NCBI GenBank assembly: GCA_032718565.1
Contig: JAVGVS010000110.1
Location: forward strand, 1,239,501-1,303,500
Length of the DNA: 64,000 bases
From: Distichodus sexfasciatus
Lineage: Eukaryota > Chordata > Actinopteri > Characiformes > Distichodontidae
Direction of reading: 5' to 3'
In this document: piece by piece, positions 10,319 to 22,100 of the stretch
How the letters are laid out: every line of letters starts with the position of its first letter
How positions within the stretch are numbered: the first letter of the stretch is position 1
Made by a program: the position numbers and the translations under genes
The notes under the pieces: model-generated
What the model saw: the letters and a program-made list of their open reading frames with translations, nothing else
The model's database searches: none
What the model was told of the DNA's origin: nothing

Positions 10319-13300
10319 TTACAGAGTTTCTTTGAAGAGTTTACTGTAATGCTGCTGGCTTTCTGTCGCCATGACACTCCTGAGGCAGAACCAGAAGTAC
10401 TGTTGGGCCTGCGGGTTTTTGGGCCATTCGAGCACAGAGCGTTTGTAGAGTCTTCTCCTCAGCCTCAGGTACTTGGAATGGAAAGTGGACTTCTCCAAGA
10501 AGATCAGGATGATGACGTCTTTCTTCTCGTCCAGGAGTCGCTGGTGGGCGAGGTAGAACGCTGTCTTAAAATGGCCACTCCTTATGAAGCGAGGGTTCAG
10601 GATGAATATGGTGCGCTTGCTGAGCTGTATGCTTTGAGACAGGTTTTCGATGAGGGGACAACCCGGAGGCCAGTCTCGCTCCTCCAGGCAGAGTTGGAGT
10701 CTCGGTTCACCCTGGTCTTCCAGCTGTACGCGAAGCTCCTGCAGCACCCATTCACTGACGGCAGTGTTGGTCTTATCATAGACGACGAAAGCGTCGTAGG
10801 CTGTGCTGTCCGAAAGGAAGCGACGGTACCCCCTGAGCTTGGCCACGCAGAAGTGGTAGATGTACCACACGTCCCAGAGAAAGAGGTGACTGGAAATGGA
10901 GAGGGTCAACATGCACAGGATGATAGAAGTGGTCAGGATGCTGAGGATGATGGACAAGGAGTTGTGCTGGCAGGCCTGAAGGTTCATTAAAATCACACTC
11001 TGCCCTTGTTGGGTGCCCGGTGCGGCGCAAGTGACATCGGTCGCCAACAGAGGAATGTTGACAGACGTGCGATTTATCCATCGGACTAACCAAGTAGCGT
11101 TGCATGAGCACACGAATGGGTTGTTGTTCAAATACAGAACCTGCATCTTGTCCACAACTTCTGCTGGGAAGCTTGACTCCTCTATGTATCTGATTTGGTT
11201 GTAACTGAGATCCAGAGTTTTCAGGCTAAACGCATCTTGGAGGAAATTAGGGGTGAGCGCTACAATTTGATTACTGCGCAGGACCAGGGTCATAATACAT
11301 CTGGAAAAGTTGGACAGCTTCGAAGGAACAGATGTCAAATGGTTGTTACTGAGATCTAACACCTCTAAGTTATTAAGATACTTCAGTCCTTCCCAGTCAA
11401 ATTCTGTCAGTTTGTTATTAGAGATGTTTAGTTCCCTGAGAGAATCTGGCAGACCTTGAAAAACCTCCTTCGGAAGGAAGTTCAGATTGTTATCAGATAT
11501 GTCAAGGGTTTCTAAGGCCATTAATTTTTTGAAATAGTTGACATATCGCGTGTCACCATCTCTCCATAGCATGTCCAGGCGATTGCCTTTGAACTCTAAA
11601 TGTTTCAGGGAGAAACTTTCCAGTTCTGTGTTAGTGGAGGTTGATATTTGATTATGGTTCATTATTAACTTGGTCAGTTTGCTGAGATTCTTGGTAAAAT
11701 TCAACATGTGCGTTAACCCCTCCGCTTCAAAGTAATGGTTGTTGTAACTGATGTCTAGAACCACCAAATTGCTGAGTTCCTGAAAGGCTGAGGAGAACAT
11801 CAAATCCAAACGGTTATTGGAGAAGTCAAGGTACTGCAGATCCTTGAGATGAGCAAATTCTGAACCATTTAAGGCCTGACTCATGGCATTTCCTGACAGA
11901 TTTAGACACTTGAGATCACTAATATTGAGGAACCTGGAATGCAGGAAAAATATGTTGTTTCTACTGATATCTAACGTTTTCCCAAAAGAACACTGGGTGT
12001 TGAAAGGAGTCAAAACGCCAAGTTCCTTATCCTTATATTTGCAGCTGCGAGCATACTCATCATATCTGAAATAGTGAATCTCTCTCACTTCTTGACCTTG
12101 GTACTGAGTTCCTCGTGACATAGGAGAAGTATTATCCTGCTTGGCAAAACCACCGGCCATTGCCACCGCAGCCTGTTGCTCAGCTTCTGACGGAGATGAG
12201 ATTTTGTTGTCAGAGAGGTTGATGATATGGAAACGTGTCAGCTCATTAAGAATGCTCAAGTCAGTGATCTTTATGAAATTTGTGCCGAGGTCAATCATCT
12301 CAAGGTTTGGCAATAAAGTTAAAGGGCGAATATCTTTCATTGTGAGCTCCTGAAACACAAAACCTCTAATCCTCAGGATCCGGAGAGACTTGAGTGAAGA
12401 GAAAGATGGTGAGAGGTTTAGTGAGGAAGGATACCTCTGGAGCTCGTAATTAAAAGAGAGGTCCAGTTCTTCAAGAAGAGGCAGTGGAGGGGGGAAGGAT
12501 TTATGCGTGATCTCTTTGGCCAAATAATTGCTTGAAAGGTCCAACACCTGAAGATCTGTGCAGTGCTGAAACCATTCCGGTAGTATGGTAGTGAGAGAGT
12601 TACTGTGCAGCCGTAAAATTTTTAGTTTCGTCAAGTTCTGGAAGGCATTTTTGTCAATCTGGAAGGGTGCATTTTCGGGACAAGGAACACATGGAAATGG
12701 GGCGTTATAACAACGTGGACAGTTGCCACTTAAATCGAGAATCTCTAACTCTGTCAGATTCTTAAAATGCTCTCCTGTGACTTTCTCTATGTTGTTATTG
12801 TACAGGTAAAGCTCCCTAAGACTTGACGGCAGTTTTTGCGGGACATAAGACAAATTGTTGGACTTGAGAGAGAGCAACGTCAGCTTGCCGAGCTGCAAAA
12901 ACGCGTCGTCCTCCACGGAATACGATTGATTGCACGGGTTTCGGAAGTAGCAGTTTTGACCGAGGTAAAGACTCTCCACGTTGCTTAACTCGGTGAGATT
13001 CTCCTTCCGAATTGTGGAGATGCTGTTAACCTCCAGACTGAGAAGAACGATGCTAGGAGGCAGTCCTTTAGGGATGCTGGAGAGTTGATTTCCATCCAGG
13101 TACAAGGACTTGAGGTTCTTGAGTTGCCGAAAGCTGCCGTTGTCAACCTGCACGCTTTGTTCGCACACGCGGTTCTTTGGGCCGATTTTAACTGGCACAC
13201 AGTTGCAGCGCAGGTCGATCTCGGTGATGTTTTCCAGACCTTGGAAAGAGGTGTTCTGAATGTGAGGGATGTGGTTGATGGTGAGCGTCAGGTTGGTGGT

Positions 13301-13483
13301 GTTGGAGGGGATTCCAGATGGGACTGTGATCAAGCTCCTACTGGTGCAGTCCACTATGACTTCACTGCCATTCCCGGCCCTGGAGACATCACAGGGCAGA
13401 CTTTTGGGGTACCATTCAGACGCCAGGAACACGGGGAAAGAAATGAGAATGCCGATGACTGTAAGAAATGTTCTTCCTGCCAT
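10319..13483 (-). CDS. tlr7: Toll-like receptor 7
   Basis: Endosomal sensor of single-stranded RNA and guanosine, signalling through MyD88 to NF-kB and IRF7. A single uninterrupted coding exon gives 1,054 residues, the usual TLR7 length. Signal peptide is at about 1-21, followed by the WYPKSLPCDV cap shared with mammalian TLR7; leucine-rich repeats; Cys cluster CPRCYNAPFPCVPC; Z-loop with HYFRYDEYARSC; LRR C-cap (PFVCSCNATWLVRW); transmembrane helix at about 843-865; TIR domain at about 894-1054 with YDAFVVYD, BB-loop ERDWPPGCP and YFWFCL box 3; C-terminus KLFKETL, very like mammalian FKETV. The ATG follows an acceptor-like CCCACTGCTTAG, so the whole protein starts at the first base of this exon. 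tlr8 lies 1.5 kb downstream on the same strand, with separate promoters expected. Confidence 0.97.
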   Translation of the reverse strand: MAGRTFLTVIGILISFPVFLASEWYPKSLPCDVSRAGNGSEVIVDCTSRSLITVPSGIPSNTTNLTLTINHIPHIQNTSFQGLENITEIDLRCNCVPVKIGPKNRVCEQSVQVDNGSFRQLKNLKSLYLDGNQLSSIPKGLPPSIVLLSLEVNSISTIRKENLTELSNVESLYLGQNCYFRNPCNQSYSVEDDAFLQLGKLTLLSLKSNNLSYVPQKLPSSLRELYLYNNNIEKVTGEHFKNLTELEILDLSGNCPRCYNAPFPCVPCPENAPFQIDKNAFQNLTKLKILRLHSNSLTTILPEWFQHCTDLQVLDLSSNYLAKEITHKSFPPPLPLLEELDLSFNYELQRYPSSLNLSPSFSSLKSLRILRIRGFVFQELTMKDIRPLTLLPNLEMIDLGTNFIKITDLSILNELTRFHIINLSDNKISSPSEAEQQAAVAMAGGFAKQDNTSPMSRGTQYQGQEVREIHYFRYDEYARSCKYKDKELGVLTPFNTQCSFGKTLDISRNNIFFLHSRFLNISDLKCLNLSGNAMSQALNGSEFAHLKDLQYLDFSNNRLDLMFSSAFQELSNLVVLDISYNNHYFEAEGLTHMLNFTKNLSKLTKLIMNHNQISTSTNTELESFSLKHLEFKGNRLDMLWRDGDTRYVNYFKKLMALETLDISDNNLNFLPKEVFQGLPDSLRELNISNNKLTEFDWEGLKYLNNLEVLDLSNNHLTSVPSKLSNFSRCIMTLVLRSNQIVALTPNFLQDAFSLKTLDLSYNQIRYIEESSFPAEVVDKMQVLYLNNNPFVCSCNATWLVRWINRTSVNIPLLATDVTCAAPGTQQGQSVILMNLQACQHNSLSIILSILTTSIILCMLTLSISSHLFLWDVWYIYHFCVAKLRGYRRFLSDSTAYDAFVVYDKTNTAVSEWVLQELRVQLEDQGEPRLQLCLEERDWPPGCPLIENLSQSIQLSKRTIFILNPRFIRSGHFKTAFYLAHQRLLDEKKDVIILIFLEKSTFHSKYLRLRRRLYKRSVLEWPKNPQAQQYFWFCLRSVMATESQQHYSKLFKETL

Positions 13484-13800
13484 CTAAGCAGTGGGAAAAT
13501 TTTGTGAATTAATTACCATGTAATAATGATTTTTTAACAACCTGTAGAGTGTAATTTATAATGAGAACTAAGAAAACAGCAACGGTTAGGGTTCGTGATA
13601 AACATACATTGCAGTCCTATAAATATATTCAAAATCATTGCACAGTGCTTGTCATAGCACACAGTCATAGCACACACCACTTCAGTAGATCAAAAATGTT
13701 AATCTAAAGTTACATAATCTAGTTACAGAATTGAATGCTGTAAAATAATTAACAATAAGTGAAAATGCTACTTACCACCTTATTATTGGCTAAGGCATGA
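13484..13800 (-). other. tlr7: tlr7 intron 1 and candidate 5' UTR exon
   Basis: A donor AGGTG|GTAAG at 13776/13775 and the acceptor CTTAG at 13484 would enclose a 292-base intron. The upstream sequence has only an ATG followed within one codon by a stop, so that exon would be non-coding. The transcription start is not defined. Confidence 0.5.
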
Positions 13801-15119
13801 AAACACCACCAAACTCTTCAAGTGCGATATCTTTACAAACTACGTCGCATTGTTCCCGAGTCAAACATGTGCATAGACACTGGGGTGTAAAACCATAACA
13901 GCAGGTGAGAGCGGCTAAATTTAACTTGGGCGGCTTCCTCATCACTTAACCATCTTGTTTTAACCTTAAAACGTGTCCAACATTGAGAATAATTACAATT
14001 CAATACGTGAAAAGGACTGTGCATAAAAAATGAGGTTTAAACAAGTGGAATTTTGGGTCTCATGTTAGGAGATAAAAATATAATTTGAAGTGGAATGCTT
14101 GAGCAGTTTCTGGTGCAATTTCAACATAAATGAAAGCAAAACCACAAAATAGGGAAACTGCGCCGTGTCTCTGTGGGACTCTATGTTAAAAGGGAGTTTC
14201 GACTATAGCCTTAAGAAAGACTCTTCTGAATAATTCTCAAAACCCTTGATGGCAGGGGAATACTGAGGGGGAAACTGATGTGATTTTGTTGAGTAAAAAA
14301 TGTATAAGAGGAAAAAAAAAAACCCTACACAGCATTGATGATGATGTCTCTTGAAATATTTAATACGCATCATTAATCAAATAAACCACATTTGACTTCT
14401 GTATGTAAGTTGTTCATAAAAGTTTACTTCTGCTCGTTATGTAAAAGACGTTTTTCACAGCTACTCAGTCTGAAAAGTGGAGTTTAACGTGGTTAGTTTT
14501 CACTAATGTTCTAACAAGACGAGGCGTCTGTATGAGAATCAGTGACCAGGCAAATTGGCAAATGCAAACGTCGGGGATGTTTCTAACACATATTTACAAT
14601 ATAACCATAAGAACGCGGTTCCTACGTTATATGAATTATAATTTCTTTTAAAAATTCTGCAATGTAGATACTTGATATTGTACATTATTACACAAAATAT
14701 ACACAAGGCATGGATTATCAAAGCAGTTCAACTTTCGCCAAATTACCCGGCTCGCGCTGATCGTCACGTTGGGTCAGGCGGTCAGGTAGAGTCACATGTT
14801 CACATATATGGCTTTGAAATAGCTGGGGAGTCAGCTACGATTTTTTTTTGTGGGGAACTGTTTTAAACACGGTTACGATGGAGGATATGGCGGGACGCGT
14901 TGGCAAATAACTTGTAGAAGAAATGGCGAGATGTTTTCCAAGGTGCTTTGGTCTTCGGTGCCGGCCTGCCACGATTTGGAAAAAGACGCTTTCAATCAAG
15001 CAGGTCAGAACGTTTCAACTCCATTTCTTGTGCTGCTGTCGCAAACAGACGCTGTTTACTTGGGTCACAAACAATATTTGGCTGTTGTGGCATGCACCGA
15101 TTGGTGAATATTTACCAGA
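13801..15119. other. tlr7: tlr7 upstream spacer
   Basis: No conserved coding sequence is present. In particular there is no PRPS2, which occupies this position in human. The promoter of tlr7 must lie at the left end of the interval, but I cannot assign specific factor sites with confidence. Confidence 0.5.
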
Positions 15120-15642
15120 CCCTCCAGGATTTGGCGTTTCTGCAATGGCAACTAGTAACGCAAATTTAGCTAATCCCCGCAAATTCATCGCGACCTGGCA
15201 ATTTTGACTAATTACCGCAACTTTTCCACAATCATTGTCATTTCCCGCAACGCGTTGAGCCATACGCTAGCGAACTCATCTCCTTGTTACGTTTGGAAGA
15301 CGCAGAAAACGTGTGATAAAAACGCCTCTGATTTACCTAAAAAAATAACTAAATGGTTAAAGGTTAGTGATTATCCCATCGGGGTCGCGTTGGGACTATG
15401 GCCATGAAGCGTGGACCAACCCAGGGTGGGTGCAACACACCGCAGGACACATAGTGGTTTTGTTCCCTTCATTTTAATAATTATAAAGGGGAGAAAATCG
15501 CAATGCAAGTTTATTGCAACCAAACAAATAAAAACATAGCAACTTTCAACAATCTTTTTTTTTTTTTTTTAGAAAAGCTACCTCAAAATCAGCCATTTTA
15601 AGCCGCAACAATCTCAAAAATGGTCTGCGAAATCCTGGAGGG
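15120..15642. mobile_element. Inverted-repeat element, CCCTCCAGGATTT family, copy 1
   Basis: The left end CCCTCCAGGATTT and right end AAATCCTGGAGGG are exact inverses at the termini. The interior shares blocks with the 28.58-29.16 kb copy, which lies in the opposite orientation: GTTCCCTTCATTTTAAT, and TGTGTCCTGCGGTGT-like sequence. No coding capacity is seen. This is probably a hAT-type non-autonomous element. Confidence 0.7.
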
Positions 15643-15911
15643 AACGATTTTCATAAAATCTAGTGATTGGTGATTGAAATAAGCTTTGTCCAAAAGTGCA
15701 CACATATCAGCTAACTTTATTTTTCTCATGTCCTTAGTTTGAAGTTCCATTCTCTTTTTCCATCGTTGGATTTTCTCTTTTGCACTGTGAGCTTAAGGGT
15801 TGTGAATCCTGCTAGCAGCTCCCTTGCCGTCTTGGGGACTTGTGGTCTGTGGTTTTGGTTCTTTTCAAACAAAGCTCCCTGAGCCGAGACGTTTTTTAAC
15901 AAAAAAAAACT

Positions 15912-15917
15912 TTTATT
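15912..15917 (-). terminator. frmpd4: Candidate frmpd4 poly(A) signal
   Basis: AATAAA lies on the minus strand about 190 bases beyond the inferred frmpd4 stop. A second AATAAA is at 15721..15716, inside the transposon. Confidence 0.35.
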
Positions 15918-16107
15918 TCCCACGGAAATGCCGTCTCTGCCTTCCTGAGGCAACAGAAGGGTGGATCATGAGAAGCACCAGGACCTCTGGAGAACTCGGG
16001 GTTTGGCACGTGAGACTTTTTGTGCTATGTGTGAATGGTTAGGGTTGGTACAGGTTGTACTCAGTGCAAACGGAAAGCCCTCGGTTGCATTGTCCTTCTT
16101 CAATCGG

Positions 16108-16112
16108 CTACA
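16108..16112 (-). CDS. frmpd4: frmpd4 terminal exon: last 5 coding bases
   Basis: After a long pyrimidine tract and CCACAG, the exon begins TGTAG. Joined to the G left at the end of the previous exon (17566), this reads GTG TAG. The protein therefore ends ETTV, the class I PDZ ligand known for FRMPD4. The exon then continues as 3' UTR towards 15.9 kb. The intron would be 1,453 bases. Confidence 0.75.
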
Positions 16113-19100
16113 CTGTGGTGGGAAAATAGAGAGAAAACAAATAATCACAAACATATTCCTTCCTGGGGAAACATATCATTATATGCTTAAATTTGGGCTT
16201 TTATTCACTCTAATATAAAGACGTTTCTAAAAGCAGTCTTCCACGTTAAAGGTCCTGTAGTACCCACTGTTAAAATAGTTAAAATAAAAAGTTAAAGTAG
16301 GTCTATGAACTCCACTAAACATGTCTCTAAAGTAGTTTGCTGAAAATACCTCTCAGATTAGACATTTTCACCTGCTTTTTACCGCTCTATTTCAGTCCCT
16401 TTCACAACAGGCTGTTTCTCATTAGTATTCCTAAATGCAAAGGAGCAGCTGCTGCCCACCCACGGCCCTCAGTCCGGAACTGGAGTGTAGACAGCACGGC
16501 GAGAGTTTACCTCACGCGAACATAATCTACACGGCTACTGCTAACAGACCATCCATACAGCCAAACATGTTCAACACAACACTCCGCCGGTAGACTTCTT
16601 TATTGCGATTCCTACGCTAGCGCTTGCGAGAAAACATGGAGGATCAGGAAGCGCTAGCTGTTCTACCAGGTGGGTGGAGCTTCTTCGACAGGAGGGTGGA
16701 GTTATTCAAATGTCCCCTACTGTGATGTAGAAGTAGGGGAGAAATCTAAACACCTCTTTAAGTACACGATTTCTGACACTCCTTAATAGTAACACAACTG
16801 ACCATTTTTGATCAAACTTACAGTATGTGTATTGGCAGTACAGACCCAAACTGATGTCCAAAGGACAGAAAAAGTGACCTTTAAGCTACTTATAAAGTGA
16901 AAAAAAAATTATCAAGGGTTATGATGAAAAGATCACACAAAAACTTGTACAGTGGTGCTGCAGTACTTGAACTTAATCCGTTCCAGAAGGCGGTTAGAAT
17001 TCCAAAAAGTTGGAAGTTCTAATTTATTTTTTTTCATAACAATCAATTTTCCCAAAAATTATCCCCCCCAAAAATACTCAAACAATTCAATGTTTCTACA
17101 GATGAAAGGTCATATTTCTGTCTGGTCTAAGTACGAAATAAATGAATTAATTCTGACAATTTCCATCAAAAATAATGTTTGAATGCTGAATTGTTGGAAA
17201 TATTATTTTTGTATAAAAATAATACATACGTGTGAAATGACAAAGCGGCTTTGTGACAGATAGAGATGGCAATTAATGTATGGTTCTAGTTGATTTGGCG
17301 TCAGGGGGAAGTACAAAATAAATGGGGGAATTCTGACTTTTGTAAAACATGACACAGCGCTCATTTCGTCTTCCAATAATTTCGTTCGTACTCCAAGCTG
17401 GAATTTAGCCAAAAAATTGTTCGTACTTCAAAAGTCTAAGTGCTTCGAGAACCGATGTACCACTGTATATTTTTTTCAATGTGTATAATACAGCTAACAT
17501 TTGAATGTACTCCAAAGCACTGACTGAAATTCTTAAGAAGATGTCCTAGGTTCATCAAAAAATACCTGTAGTTTCTCTAATTTTGGGCATCCTTTGGCAT
17601 CCTTCTCGTCCTGCACCGCTCGTTGTTTCTGCAGCAGCTGGACCTTGGTGCTTACGTAAAAAAGTAGACTCTACATTCTGATGGATGCTTTTACCATGCG
17701 GTCCCTGGTTGAAGACTTTATCATCTGCACTTGAGTAGTTGAGACCTTTCAACGAGGATTCAGACAGCATGTGGGTGTCGATAGTGGCACAGAGAGGCGA
17801 GTCCATGGGTGTCACGCAACTGCTGCTTCCCGTTCCACAGCCGGCATCGATGGAAGAGCACTGGGAGCTCTGTAAGGAGTGTATCCCTTCGCTCTGAAGT
17901 GAAGACATCCTCTTTGTCAAATGGTACTCATACAGCCGTGTTACTTCCTTCTCTCCTGGAAATGCCCTGATTTGCTGCTGTTCATTGGCGGTTTGCTCTA
18001 TGAAGTACGCTTCTTCTCCTGAGGAATGAATGTTGGCATCAGTTGCTGGTCCTCTTTGCTTCGCAGGTCCTGTCAAGCCAGAGTCTCCACCTGTCTCTAT
18101 TTTGTTACCTTTTTGAGGTGTCCTGTCTACCTGCATCACGCTGTTGTCTCCAGGCATCTCCGAGTAAGTGTGCTCCTCCTGCTTACTGTCTAAACTCTGT
18201 TGCGTTCGAGGATTCTTTTCTTGAAATGGAAACGACACCCTGTCGAGGTCAAAAGCCCCCGAACGATGAGGCGAACTGAAGTTGTTATATCTCCTGACAA
18301 CGTCTTCAATGTGAGAGCTGGTGGTCTTCGTATGCCTAGATTCACTTTCAGAGACCTTAGACTCTCCCTCGTCCATTTTGCCCTGCCTCTTGCCCATCAT
18401 GGCATCCATGTGCTTTTTGTTGAAGTACTCGGTCAGCGATTTAGTTTCCATCGTTTCCGGTTCCATCTCCAGGTGGTCTGAGTGGATGGTTTGAGAAGAA
18501 GGAGGAGGAACAGCTGCGGACGAACGGTCGATCTCTTGGCTCCTCGAAGGGGCCCTTGCATCACAAGCCATTAAACGGAACTCTGTCTTCTCTTCGGCCA
18601 GAGTTTGATACCCTTCAGCTGTGGCTACAAACATTTTCAGAGGATTTTCAGAGAGCTTTTGAGCTGCTGCCAGCTCTGAGCTCTCCGTCATTTCAGAGGA
18701 ATTAGTCTCATTCCCGGAATCTGAAGCGGACTCGGGGCTAAAGGAGCGAGATATTTCTACACCTGTGTGCCACAGAAAGACAAACAGTTTAGCAAATCAC
18801 ACCGTACAAGGCACCACAAGCATATTTTAAAATGGTTTATTTGTACAAAACTTTGAAGACTATGAAACCAACAAATGTGCTTACAGATAAAATGAAAGAA
18901 ACGAAACAAATGATCCACAAAACAAACAAAATCTCAAAACAGAACAGTTTGTTGCTACTGAACAGAAAATAACATTTACACTACAGAAATACGGGGAAAT
19001 GCAGGGTGTGCAATGGTAGATGGTGCAAACAGAAACCAATGGCGGGAGTAAAGCTTCAATGAATAAAAGTTACAATAGTGTAAGAACCTGAACTATTGTC

Positions 19101-22100
19101 TGATTGGGGGTGGGACTGCTCTTCAGAGGCAGCTAGGGCCTCCAGCGCTTGGAGGGTGGAGACCACAGCATCGTCTAGCACCTCCCCTGTCCCTGCGCCG
19201 ATGTGCATTGGTACGGCGTCGATCAGCGACACCGGAATGTCGTTTCGCATCAACGAACTTTTCCTCTCCCTTTCCCCTTGCTCATCTTCATCCGAGCTGT
19301 CCCTGAAACCCGGCGGCGGGGCAGCAATTGCCAGGTTGAGCGACTGCAAAAGGACGTCACTGTCGTCATCGTCATTGCCCTCAGGAGGCGGTGGAAGTGA
19401 GGTCAGGTCGATGATATCGTCGCTGGATTCGGAGAGGGAAAGAAGCGATGCGGCCTTGTCCCTCGAATCGCCCATCATCATCATGTCCTCCTCGCAGCTT
19501 ATGTCGTCTTCATCCTCCGCGTCGTCTGTGGTCTCAGCATAGCAGATGTCGTGGAGCAGTGGCTCCTCGATGCCCTCAGCTGTTCCGAAGATTTTGGCGT
19601 CGCCGTAGATCATGTGGGCGCTATACTGGAAGCTGTCCATGTCCAGGGTCGACTCCAGGGGCTTGTAGTCCTCCTGCTCAGCATAAATAGACCTCTGCTC
19701 ATCTAACACCTCGGGGATGTCCTCCATCAGCCTTTGGTAACCCAGGTTTTGGGGGTTCACACTGTCTAGAGGAGGGTCTCCAAATATGAAGGACACCTTA
19801 GCGCTTCTGGGCGAGTCCTGTGCTTTGCCCCGGGGGCCGGTGAGGAAGGCCTGTGAATGTCCGTGGCTGGGGACATAGGGGCCCCTGTTCACGACCCTCT
19901 CAGCTTTCTCGCCTCCATGGAACCCATGCTGGGAATGGTGGAGCTCGGTGATGTAGATGGGGGCGACTTCGACATCTCGTCTCCCGCACACAGCATATTC
20001 GCAATCTGGCTCCAAGGCTGGGCCTCCACCATGGTCCCCCATACAAGAGCCATAATTCCACTCAATTGCCTGGTGGTTGAGCTTTTCTCGTGAGTCCTGG
20101 CCTAAAATGATAATAAAGAGGCTGAGTCACAGAACCGGTTACAAAAAGAAGAACTAGGATGCCAAGAAATTAATTTATACACCAGCAGTAAAAGTGGAAG
20201 TGTGCCTATTTATAAAAGTGAGTTCCCTTACCAGCAGTGCTGTTGTTTGCCATGTTGAAAATGGAGCGCCGTGAGTCCACCAGCAACTTGTAGTAGCCTG
20301 CGGTCAGACAGGCCAGATTCATGGCGTCACTGGACTCCATTATGAGTGTGATGGGCTGTGTGAAAATGAACAATGGATGAAATGTTAATTGCAAAGTGGT
20401 ACTGGTCTGAAACTTGATCCGAGGGCCAACTCTCTTACCATTACACTACCAACTGCCCGTGTCACTACATCAAGTAGACTTGGATTATATACCTGAACTT
20501 GAGTTTACTAAATAAAAACTTTAAATAAAAACTTGAGTATACTTTTTTAAATAAGATTTTTTAAAGATTTACCTTTCCACGTTTTGAGTTTTGAAGATAT
20601 CCTCATTTTTCACCCAGAAGAAGTTTACTGTTCGTAATTGTACTGCAGTTGCACTGCAATTGTTTTTGACCTGGGATTAATTTACTGTACTGTATTGATA
20701 ATTGTTTATACACTGATCTGAGGTCAGTATCTTCTCAGCATCTTCTTTTTCAAGAAGAGACAGTTGCTTAGACACTGATCTGAGCTCAGTATCTTCTCAG
20801 CATCTTTTTAAGAAGAGACAGTTGTTTAGACACTGATCTGAGCTCAGTATCTTCTCAGCATCTTTTTTTTTAAAGAAGAGACAGTTGTTTAGATACTGAT
20901 CTGAGGTCAGCATCTTCTCAGTATCTTCTGTTTTTAAGAAGAGACTGTTGTTTAGACATTGATCTGAGGTCAGTATCTTCTCAGCATCTTCTTTTTTAGG
21001 AAGAGACAGTTGCTTAGACACTGATCTGAGGTCAGTATCTTCTCAGCATCTTTTTAAGAAAAGAAAGTTGTTTAGACACTGATCTGAGCTCAGTATCTTC
21101 TCCGCATCTTTTTTTAAGAGACAGTTGTTTAGATACTGATCTGAGGTCAGTACCTTCTCAGTAACTTATTTTTTAAGAAGAGACAGTTGTTTAGACACTG
21201 ATCTGAGGTCAGTATCTTCTCAGTATCTTCTTTTTTTAAGATGGGACAGTTGTTTAGACACTGATCTGAGCTCAATATCTTCTCAATATCTTCTTTTTTT
21301 AAAGGAGAGACAGTTGTTTAGACACTGATCTGAGCTCAGCATCTTTTGTCCCAAGAGGAACCTTCTGCAACAGTGGCTGCAAAAATCAGAGAATAAGCGC
21401 TACCTTCACATCCAGCACATGAAGCTCGACCCTGACGTTTCTCTCGTCCTCCGTGTACATCTCGATGCGGTTGACGTGGCTGAAGTCGGCGAGCAGGGCC
21501 ACCAGGTTGGTCTTGGTGTTGATGACGTGGCTGATTCCGTGCCGAGGTCCCACCAGCAGAGTCACTTCCGTGTGTTTCTCCCCTTGCTACAACATCAGCC
21601 GGAAAGCCAGAGAGTTTATTTTTTAGAGAAAAACGATGAATTAGCCAGTAAAAGGCCTTAACTTACGCATCTTTTATCACCACGATAAGAATAGGTTTCA
21701 TTTTTGTCAGTACAAATATTCAGTGATAAAAGCATGATACTCACCAGCAGTGTGGACTTAAATACTCTTCCTCCATAAAGCCTGAGGTCACTGAGGTACT
21801 TCAGGTAGTGCACCTTAGCTTGTAAAGCAGTCAACTAGAAGAAGGACAACAAGGTTTATTGCTGAGCAATTGCAACTTAAAAGACCAAAAATAATGTTGA
21901 TTTAACTTTTCTTTTCCCTCATGTAAGAGCCACTAACTTGGAACCTTAGATCCTAAATGTGGAACCTTAGATCTTAACTTTGGAATCTTAGATCCTAAAC
22001 TTGGAACCTCACATCCTAAACTTGGAATCTTGGTTCCTAAACTTGGAACACTAGATTTAAAACCTAGAATCTTAGATTCTAAACTTGAAGCACTAGATTT

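Noticed and set aside
10316..10990. 224-codon frame on the plus strand
   Set aside because: It is antisense to the conserved TIR domain of tlr7 and has no family resemblance of its own.
19096..19542. 148-codon plus-strand frame
   Set aside because: It is antisense to the frmpd4 acidic exon, and its composition mirrors that exon's codon bias.
20711..21345. CRISPR-like array of regularly spaced repeats
   Set aside because: Units are contiguous tandem repeats without unique spacers, in a vertebrate intron.
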